Assembly (NCBI RefSeq): GCF_029873635.1
Contig: NC_080420.1
Location: 57,447,457 to 57,511,456 of the forward strand
Source: Malania oleifera
Lineage: Eukaryota > Streptophyta > Magnoliopsida > Santalales > Ximeniaceae
Direction of reading: 5' to 3'
Length of the DNA: 64,000 nt
In this document: piece after piece, positions 48,537-64,000 of the stretch
How the letters are laid out: every line of letters starts with the position of its first letter
Position numbering within the stretch: position 1 is the first letter of the stretch
The notes under the pieces: generated by a model
Seen by the model: the letters and a program-made list of their open reading frames with translations, nothing else
The model's database searches: none
What the model was told of the DNA's origin: nothing
Translations under genes and position numbers: made by a program

Positions 48537-51500
48537 TTAGACTTTACTCAAAATATCAGCACCATTATCATCAGTATGAATTTTCTCGTGTTGTACCAAT
48601 TTAGCATCTAGAACATCTCGTATCCAATGATACCTTACATCATTAAGTTTATACCTAGCATGAAAGGTCGAATTCTTACCAAGATAAAGCACTTTCGCTA
48701 TCAAAAAATAACACGTACCTCTCATGTGTAAAGCCAAGTTCTTGCATAAATCTCTTCATTCAAATCAACTCCTTGCACGCTTCGGTCACTGCAATAAACT
48801 CTGATTTAGTAGTAGACAATGCAACACATTTTTGCAACCTGGATTGCTAGGCCATATCTCCCCTTGTAGAAGTGATCAAGTAACCTGAAGTAGATTTTAT
48901 GGAGTCAATATCTCTAGCTATATCATAATCTATATATCCAACTAGAACAGGTTTCTCATTACCAAAACAAAGTTTCAAGTTGGAGGTACCCTGAAGATAT
49001 CTCATAATCCTATTCGCTGCATTCTAATGCTCTTTACTTGGGTTAGAAAGAAGCCGACTGATTGTACCAACAGAATGGGCTAAGTCAGGTCTTGTGCATA
49101 CCATTGCATACATCAAACTACCTATGACTGAAGCATAAAGAACTTTCTGCATGTCTTTCTTCTCTTTTTACGTGGAAGCACTTTTCTTGATACTCAGTCT
49201 AAAGTGTGTAGCAAGAGGAGTTGCTCACCATTTTAGCTTTTTCCATATTAATCCTTTGAAGTACTTTTTCCATGTACTTCTTATGTGATAACCATAACTT
49301 CTTAGCCTTATTATCACATATTATCCTTATACCAAGGATTTGCTTTGTTGATCTCAAGTCTTTCATCACAAAAGACTTACTCATTTCTTGCTTCAATATG
49401 TCAACTCTAGAAGCATTATAACAAACAATAAGCATATCATCACCATAGAGCAATAAAATAATAAATTTACCATCAGAGAATTTCTAAACAAAAATACAAT
49501 GATCAGAGGTAGTCTTCTTATAGCTATGCTCCCCCATAATAGACTCAAACTCCTTATACCATTTTCTCGGAGCCTGCTTTAAGCCATACAAGCTTTTCTT
49601 CAATTTGCACACATAGTCCTCTTTTCTTTGTGCACTAAAACCCTCCAGCTGCTCCATGTAAAGCTCTTCTTCCAAGTCACCATGAATAGAAGCAGTTTTC
49701 ACATCCATTTATTCAATCTCTAAATCATAGTAGGCTGCCAAACTCAATATAGTTATAATAGAGGACATTTTTACAACAGGGGAGAATATTTCCTCAAAAT
49801 CAATCCCCTTTTTTTTGGCTAAAAACCTTAACGACCAATTTGGCTTTGTATCGTCGACTTGAAGAATTCTTATATATCTTGCTTCAACCTATAAACCCAC
49901 TGATTTTATAAAGCTTTCTTACCCTTAGGCAGTTTCACTAGCTCAAATGTATGGTTGTCATGCAAAGATATAAGTTCATCTTTCATAGCATCAACCCACT
50001 GATTTTTGTAGTCACTTTCCATAGCCTCTTCATAACACTCAAGTTCTCCTCCATCAGTTAACAAAACATAGTGGTTAGAATAATATGTCGTAGAAGGTTG
50101 CCAGTCTCTAGTAGACCTCTGAAGTGGAACTACTGGTGCATTCATAGGTGCTTGGGGTTGCTCATCCCCAACATCATCCATGGGAGCATTAAGTTCATCT
50201 ATAGCCTATTGGTCATCATCAAAATCTTATTGCATGTCATTCTCAATTGGATTAGGCAAAGGGGTTAAAGGAATTGGATCCATATCGATCAAGTTATCAC
50301 TGCTTCGTGGAACTATCTTTTCTACCTTATCAATGTCTTTAATGGTCTGATCCTCAATGAAAACTACATCTCTGCTTCTGACAAGCTTCTTTTCAATTGG
50401 ATCATATAATTTGTACCCAAATTCGTCTTGACCATAACCAAGAAAGACGCACTAACGAGTCTTGGCATCTAACTTTGACCACTCATCCTTTTAAACATTT
50501 ACAAATGCCTTGCAACCGAACACATGTAGGTGATCATAAGAGACGTCCTTGCCAGACCAAACTTTATTTGGAACATCAGTTTGCAAAGGAACACTAGGAG
50601 AAAGATTAATCACATGTGCCACTGTATTTAAAGCTTTAGCTCAAAATGATCTAGGCAACTTTGCATCTAAAAGCAAATATCTGACTCTCTCAATCAATGT
50701 CTTGTTCATTCTTTTCGCCAGACCATTCAATTGTGGTGTCTTATTAGGTGTCTTCTTATGTCTAATTCTCTACAGTCGACAAAACTCATCAAATGTTCAC
50801 TATATTCATCACCAATATCAGAATGAATGCACTTCAATTTCTTCCCTGTTTGCCTCTCAACTGAGGCTTGAAACTGTTTAAACACATCAAGTACTTGGTA
50901 TTTTGTTTTCAAGGCATAGACCCAAAGTTTTCTTGAATGGTCACCAATAAAAGTCACAAAATAAAGTGCACCACTATGCAACCTTACCTTCAAAGGACCA
51001 TAAACATCTGAATGTACCAACTCTAGCAAATCTAATTTTCTTGAAGGAGGGTAACTCTTGAATGAGATTATTTTCTGTTTTCCAACCAAGCAATGAGCAT
51101 AGTTCTTCAGTGTAGCACTCTTCAAGCCAGAAAGTTGATTCTTCCTCACTAAAGAGTTACGCCCCTGTTCACTCATGTGACTAAGTCATTTATGCCACAA
51201 ATACATATTTGAACACTTCTTTCCTCAAGCTATAACCAAAAAGCCTTTAGTCAATTTCCACTGACCCTCACTGAAGGTGTTGCAAAATCCCTTATCATCG
51301 AGCTTTCCTGCTGAAATCAAATTCAAAAGAATATCTGGTGCATGCTTGACATTTTCAAACTTAAGCTTTGCTTCATTGTTAGTCTCCAAACTGACATCTC
51401 CTATGCCAACAACATGTGACAAGTCATCATCACCCATCTTCAGTACCCCAAATTTACCAGGCGTATAAAATGTGAAGAATTCCTTCCATTAAGTGACATG

Positions 51501-51710
51501 AAGCGAAGCACCAGTATCTATCACCCAACTTATCTCATCACATGCTAGGTTGATTATATTCTCATCACAAACAACCACTAGATCATCAAAGGTAGTAGTA
51601 GCAACACAATCAGTGCTTTCAGGATCTTTCTTCTCTTGTTTAACACTACCACCCTTTTTCTCTCTCCTCCATTTGTAATAGTATTTTTTGATATGGCCCA
51701 TCTTGCCACA
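48537..51710 (-). pseudogene. Copia-3 pol region (fossil)
   Basis: Minus strand: protease (ISWVIDTGASLHVT near 51500), integrase (LVHSDVYGPLKV and HSGALYFVTFIGDHSRK near 50960-51020), and RT (LKKSLYGLKQAPRKWYKEFE near 49560-49615, KQILGIRI near 49330). RNase H/C-terminal words VRYHWIRDVLDAK and HTDDNGADILSK lie near 48540-48640. These last words are characteristic of TNT1/Tork elements. Broken. Confidence 0.85.
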
Positions 51711-52340
51711 ATGATGAAACTCAAGATTTTTATATCTCGATCTCGACTTACTTCAACTTTTATCTCTACCCATTACGCTTCTATATTTACCTCTCCCCTA
51801 TTTTTAGTAACTAGATTCTCAGACGGTGATGAAGAACCTTGAGACATCCTTCTTACTTCTTCATTCAACACACCATTCTTGTTAAATTCCATAATCACAA
51901 CACTGTTGGGAGCATAATTGATAAGTGAAACACGAAATGTTTCCCAAGAATCTAGTATGGTAGCAAGCAACCAAAGCCCTATAATTTCATCATCAAAATT
52001 AATGGCCATAACAAGTAACTAATTCATAACTCCTTGAAATTCATTTAAATGATTAGCCACAAATGTTTCTTCTTTAAATTTGAGTTGCATCATCCTTTTA
52101 AGCAAGAATAACTTATTATTGCCAGTTTTTGAAGCATATAAGTTTCAAGTTTGTTCCATAGAGTACGTACATGTGTCTCTTGATCAATGTGACTGTAAAA
52201 ATTTTCCTCAACAAATGGCCGAATAAAACCACACACCTGCCGATGCTCAAACTCTAATTTCTCATCGGTCTTAAATTCAGGATTTTGAGTAGAAAAAATA
52301 GGAAGATGCAAAGCCTTCACAAATAAAAGGTCTTTCATTT
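51650..52340 (-). pseudogene. Copia-3 gag region (fossil)
   Basis: Minus strand: a UBN2-type core near 52100-52330 (THVRTLWNKLETYMLQK), a region near 51850-52000, and a zinc-knuckle remnant ending GHIKKYYYKWRREKK near 51660-51700. Broken. Confidence 0.75.
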
Positions 52341-52441
52341 TATTCTACCACAGTTGATCATTTGTGTCATTCAAAAGAATCATTCTACTTGTACTAACAC
52401 TCATATTTACACAAGAACACTGAACCTTACTCTAATACCAA

Positions 52442-53223
52442 TGTGATGGGAAGAAACGAGACTAATTGACAAATCGGGGAAGCACAACCGAAAGCTCTTT
52501 CTCTCCCAATTAACAAAATTAGTTCTTATGATATGACAATAACACAAAACTATATTTTTTTTAGTAGTACAAAATTTTTTTCCAAAAAAAATCACAAATA
52601 TCAATCACACAAGACACACAATTTTACGTGGAAAACTCCTTCAAATCAAAGGGTAAAAACCATGGGATTTAAGAGTCCACTCAAAAGACTTTATTATGAT
52701 CAAAGTGTGGGTACAAGATCTCAATTTTCAGCTATCACAATGAGTACATAACTCTATTTTTAGTTAGCAACAAGAGATCTTTAAAAAATAAAAAAAATAA
52801 TAAATAAATAAAAAAAAGAGGGAAAGTTGAGAATTTCACGAAAAACGTTGTCACTATTCGATCCTGATATCAGATCCTACAGAGCTTGGATGACCAATTC
52901 AGTTGTTGAAAATCAGCGTCTATGAGTCCTTTATCTATTGACAAAAAATCAGTTCGATTTTACCACAGATGACCCTGTAATCGTCAGTTGATCAAAACTG
53001 TGCACTGTAGCAAAAACCAATTTGTTTTTCTCAATGTGGTATGCCTCTTTTTGCTCGCACACTCTTTCTGAATTTTTTGATTAAATCAGCACGGGCAACC
53101 CTAATTTCCTCTACTTAAATAGGTGTAAAAGGCCTCTAAAAAAAGCCCAACAAAGAGCCCAAAGAAAATGAGCTAAAGGGTTGAATGGGGTTCTCCACAT
53201 AAGAGGGATATTCAAACCCAACA
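52442..53223 (-). repeat. Copia-3 5' LTR
   Basis: 782 bp. It abuts the primer-binding site at 52431-52440 with one spacer base. Confidence 0.85.
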
Positions 53224-55064
53224 CTTCAATCTAGTGACCACTCTCGCCTCACCACCCTTGCCAGGTTGTCCCCACATATCAAGGAAAAAAAATAAAAAAT
53301 AAAATATTGCAAATGGGAGAAGGAGAGAGAGAGAGAGAGAGAGAGAGTAATCTCAAATATAAATCGAAACCCTAGCAACATGATGCATGACTGTGCATTG
53401 CTCAGCGCTATCGTAGTGACGGTGAAATGCTTTGAACATTCGATTAATTTACTGAAATCGATAATGGGTCAACTCCTCTACTCTTCTCCATTTAATTAAG
53501 TATTATTTCAAATGGAAAGTTAATAAGTTTCAAAGACTCAAACTTTAACCATTTAATTAAGAGAGTCTTAAATTTATCAGCCGAGCCACCTTAATTTGGA
53601 GCCACAAAATCATTATCTTACATAGTAAGAATGAATGTAGGTCCTAGCTACAACTAGAAGCAGTTTAGTGGGTTTTGTAATTATATGTAAGCAACCCATT
53701 TGTTCACGACATTGCGTTTTGCTAATCTAACCTCTTTCTTTTTTTTTTGTTTATTTTCTCTCTTAAATGTATATATATATATATATATATACAAACACAC
53801 ACACAAACACACAACAAATACACACATAATTTGCTCTTAATTACCTTCATCAAAAATAAATTAGATGGTGGTAATTGTTTGAGGAAAAATAATTGTAATG
53901 AGATTGTAGGAAGAAAAAAGATGGTGGTATAATATTTTGATTCAAACGGAAAATTTTTTTAAAAAAAAAAAAAAACAAACAAACAAACAGAGAAAAACCA
54001 AAAAAATAAAACCACCAGAAAGGCCGCTCAAGGGAATTTTTTTTATTGGTTGTTGAATCTTTGCTATGTCAACAGTCAAAACGAAAAGTATCTTCAAATT
54101 AAATTTGAGTTTAAATAATTAATAATTAGTAAGTAAGAAGCACTTCCAGATAGGACAATTTAAGTGTAAAATTAATTAAAAAAATAAAATAAAATACAAG
54201 TATGCAACATACTAATATCAAATAAGGATTTTAAATGTAAAATTTAAACATTTCAATCAACTTTTTAAATAAATATAATATTTTTGAACAATATATATTA
54301 TAATAGAAAGTATATATAAATAAAGACTTCTTGCATTTGTTAAATCATTTTTTTAACAATAAAATAAATTTTCATCCTAGTAAAAGCAACTTGTATTTAT
54401 TTGATGTTTTTGTATTTTATATTTATTAAATTATACTAAAAATAGTATAATTATTTGTATTCATATATTATTAATTATAATATGGACAATTTAACAAATT
54501 AAATATGTCATTTTTTTACAATATAGAATTTCTTCTCATAAAATTAGTAATATAATTTTAATATTTAAGATTCAAGTACCGTTCTAAAATTTTAATATAT
54601 AATATATAATTATTAATTAATATACTGTAAAAGGGATTTCCCTATTTGGTGTTATCTTTCAAAAATATCAAATTTATTCCTACAACTATCAATAATTATT
54701 CCAAAATACTCCTTTAACTACTCACAACTATCCCAAAATACTCTGATAATTATATCAAATTTATCCCTATGACTACTCACAATTATTTCAAAAGACCCGT
54801 ATAATTATTTATAACTATCCCAAAATATTCATAAATTATTTATTTTTATTATTATTTTTAATAATTTTTTAAAAAAAATTAAAAATAGAAATCCGTAAAG
54901 TAAGCACATAGGGGGAGGGGTGTGGAGGTGGTAGCCCGTAGGGAACGAGTTGAACAAGAGGAGAGCAAAGAAGGGTCATTTGTATATAAAACCCAAATCC
55001 AACCTAGCGAGGGGTTAACCATGCTATTTTAAAAAGAAAATATCTCATAAAATTATATTATTTT

Positions 55065-55104
<40 letters not shown>

Positions 55105-55544
55105 TAATATTTGAAATAATAATTGAATTTGAATATGCATTCATTTAAACATAAATTTTGTATTAGTACTCGGGGAGTATAAATCCCAAAATTTAGATTT
55201 AAAATTGTGTAAATTTTAAGAAATTTAATACAGTTTTATAATATATGCTTTTTTAAAAAAATCTGTAGAAATCCAAATCAAAGTCTTAATCTCATGCTCC
55301 AAAACATAAAATTTATGTAAATCTATACAAATCCAAATTCAAGTATTAAAAGCAAAATTTCAAAAGCTATGTAAACTTTATTAATAACAGATAATCGCTG
55401 CCATCCTTAGATAGTTGTAAAGATCACCTATCAATCATCCAACCCACACTCAAGTTGCCAACCTATTTAGCCACCCTACACGCATAAGTTGGGGGACTTT
55501 GGCTTCCGCAAATCTAAGTAGAAGTGTTCTTTGTATCCTCATAA

Positions 55545-55587
<43 letters not shown>

Positions 55588-55600
55588 AGAAAATAAGTAC
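53224..55600. other. AT-rich intergenic DNA
   Basis: No gene recognised. Contains (GA)n at about 53322-53347, (TA)n at about 53769-53792, 55070-55099 and 55549-55584, and short degenerate 'ACTACTCACAACTATCCCAAAA' repeats near 54690-54840. Confidence 0.5.
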
Positions 55601-55602
55601 CC

Positions 55603-56003
55603 TTTATTTTTTTAAAGCCGAAAACCATGGAACGGTGCAAGTAAAATAGACTCGAACAAAATAATTATTCAGATGTTTCCTACTTGACATGCACCCTTCA
55701 TCATCAATAGGCAACCTACCAAAAAGGAAGACGGCGTAGAATACAGACAGCTCAATACACATTCACAGATGATGTTCACATTGTACAGAAACCATGTATT
55801 TCAATCAGTTAAAATAAAAGAAGATGACGACTTAAACAATGCAATGCAGCACAGCTCCTATCCAAACAAGTACATACATACATTATGATCTGGGAGGTGG
55901 TCAGACGGCATCACTGTAGAACTACAAGAAGTGACCGAGGCCAGAAGCAAGATCTTCCGAACAAAATATGTACTCACCATGACACATGCAAATCATGATC
56001 TCA
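55603..56003 (-). other. probable 3' UTR of the FKF1-like gene
   Basis: The 400 bp after the stop codon (minus strand) is less AT-biased than the DNA beyond it. An AATAAA word on the minus strand at 55603-55608 could be the poly-A signal. The exact end is not determined. Confidence 0.45.
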
Positions 56004-63411
<7,408 letters not shown>

Positions 63412-63791
63412 AAAAATTCTGCTTCTTTGTTTTTTTTTCCTTTATTTAATATTTTTTAAGTTCCAAAGGGTGCTCTCTTTTTTTCATTTATAACATATTA
63501 ATTTATATGTGTTTATCACCGAAAAATTAAATGATTTAATTGAATTAAAAAAAAAAAAGATACATTCTCAACATTAAACCGTTCTAGATACACTCAACAT
63601 TTAAAAATTCTGCTTCTTTGTTTTTTTTCCCTTTATTTAATATTTTTTAAGTTCCAAAGGGTGTTCTCTTTTTTTCATTTATAACATATTAATTTATATG
63701 TGTTTATCACCGAAAAATTAAATGATTTAATTGAATTAAAAAAAAAGATACATTCTCAACATTAAACCGTTCTAGATACACTCAACATTTA
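63412..63791 (+). repeat. recent tandem duplication of a ~190 bp unit
   Basis: Units 63412-63602 and 63603-63791 are nearly identical, starting AAATTCTGCTTCTTTG and ending CACTCAACATTTAA. Differences seen: the length of T/C and A runs, and one C/T change (GGGTGCTCTC versus GGGTGTTCTC). Confidence 0.95.
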
Positions 63792-64000
63792 AAAATTGGA
63801 ACATATTTAAAATTTTATGAGTTTGAAAATAATAGGCTATCTTTGTGACAATACATTGAATCAAATATCTTAAGACAACAATTGCTACAAGTCATACCCT
63901 AAAAAGGGTAAGAAGATTCCCTAAAATTTTGCCAAGTCAAATTCAAGTGTGAGCATGTCAACTATTTTTGACAATTACATGGCTAGCTAGTTGTTCATCC

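Larger units (their letters stand above)
47708..53223 (-). mobile_element. TNT1/Tork-like Copia LTR retrotransposon fossil (Copia-3)
   Basis: LTRs at 47708-48460 and 52442-53223, read on the minus strand, begin TGTTGGGTTT and end CCCATCACA. A primer-binding site TGGTATTAGA (minus strand) lies at 52431-52440, and a GGGAGGGGGAGA purine tract at about 48464-48476. Coding order on the minus strand is gag, protease, integrase, RT, RNase H. It is broken, with roughly ten interruptions. LTRs differ at about one base in ten by eye, older than the other Copia elements here. No clean target duplication (CGTCG versus CTTCA). Confidence 0.85.

Overview
This 64 kb window is plant nuclear DNA, most likely from a eudicot. 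The evidence is a cytosolic ribosomal protein gene (RPS16, uS9 family), a blue-light clock photoreceptor found only in plants (FKF1/ADAGIO3 type), plant Copia and Gypsy lineages (Sirevirus, Tork/TNT1-like, Tat/Ogre-like), AT-rich spacers and many CT/GA, TA and CA/TG microsatellites. No tRNA, rRNA, CRISPR array or bacterial-type operon was seen.

Layout. 1-2.86 kb: rearranged Copia gag debris, then a minus-strand Gypsy-type LTR. 4.9-5.5 kb: intact intronless RPS16 with a telo-box upstream. 6.6-9 kb: a small inverted repeat and three separate tandem-repeat arrays. 8.27-16.86 kb: a pair of long inverted repeats enclosing about 2.9 kb of older DNA plus an inserted Copia element (9.92-15.63 kb). 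16.9-17.5 kb: a TG-rich microsatellite mosaic, cut by a Sirevirus-type Copia (17.52-25.63 kb).

25.85-45.19 kb is a nest. A 5'-incomplete Tat/Ogre-like Gypsy element (RT, RNase H, second RNase H, integrase, a 3' untranslated tandem array, a long 3' LTR) is split by a solo LTR (29.49-37.49 kb, perfect CAAAT target duplication). That solo LTR is split in turn by a gag-only LTR element (30.17-36.20 kb). The Tat LTR holds another solo LTR (41.34-43.76 kb). 45.2-47.48 kb contains a direct repeat pair, a three-unit tandem array and a possible Helitron 3' end. 47.71-53.22 kb is a minus-strand TNT1-like Copia. All LTR elements are broken fossils.

56.0-62.9 kb (minus strand) is the main host gene: a two-exon FKF1-like gene predicted to encode 625 aa with LOV, F-box and six Kelch repeats. 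The codon of its photoactive cysteine (residue 91) is split by a 5.0 kb intron. That intron contains a sense-oriented L1-type LINE remnant interrupted by a hAT-like MITE with an 8-bp target duplication. An evening-element core lies 46 bp upstream of the ATG. The window ends with a very recent ~190 bp tandem duplication (63.4-63.8 kb).

The two host genes are not functionally linked: one belongs to the ribosome, the other to light and clock control of flowering. I found no wholly new biological system. The most unusual material is the gag-only element, the clusters of GTCGAC-centred palindromes in two unrelated LTR families, the 3'-UTR minisatellite of the Tat element, and the inverted repeats built from tandem hairpins.
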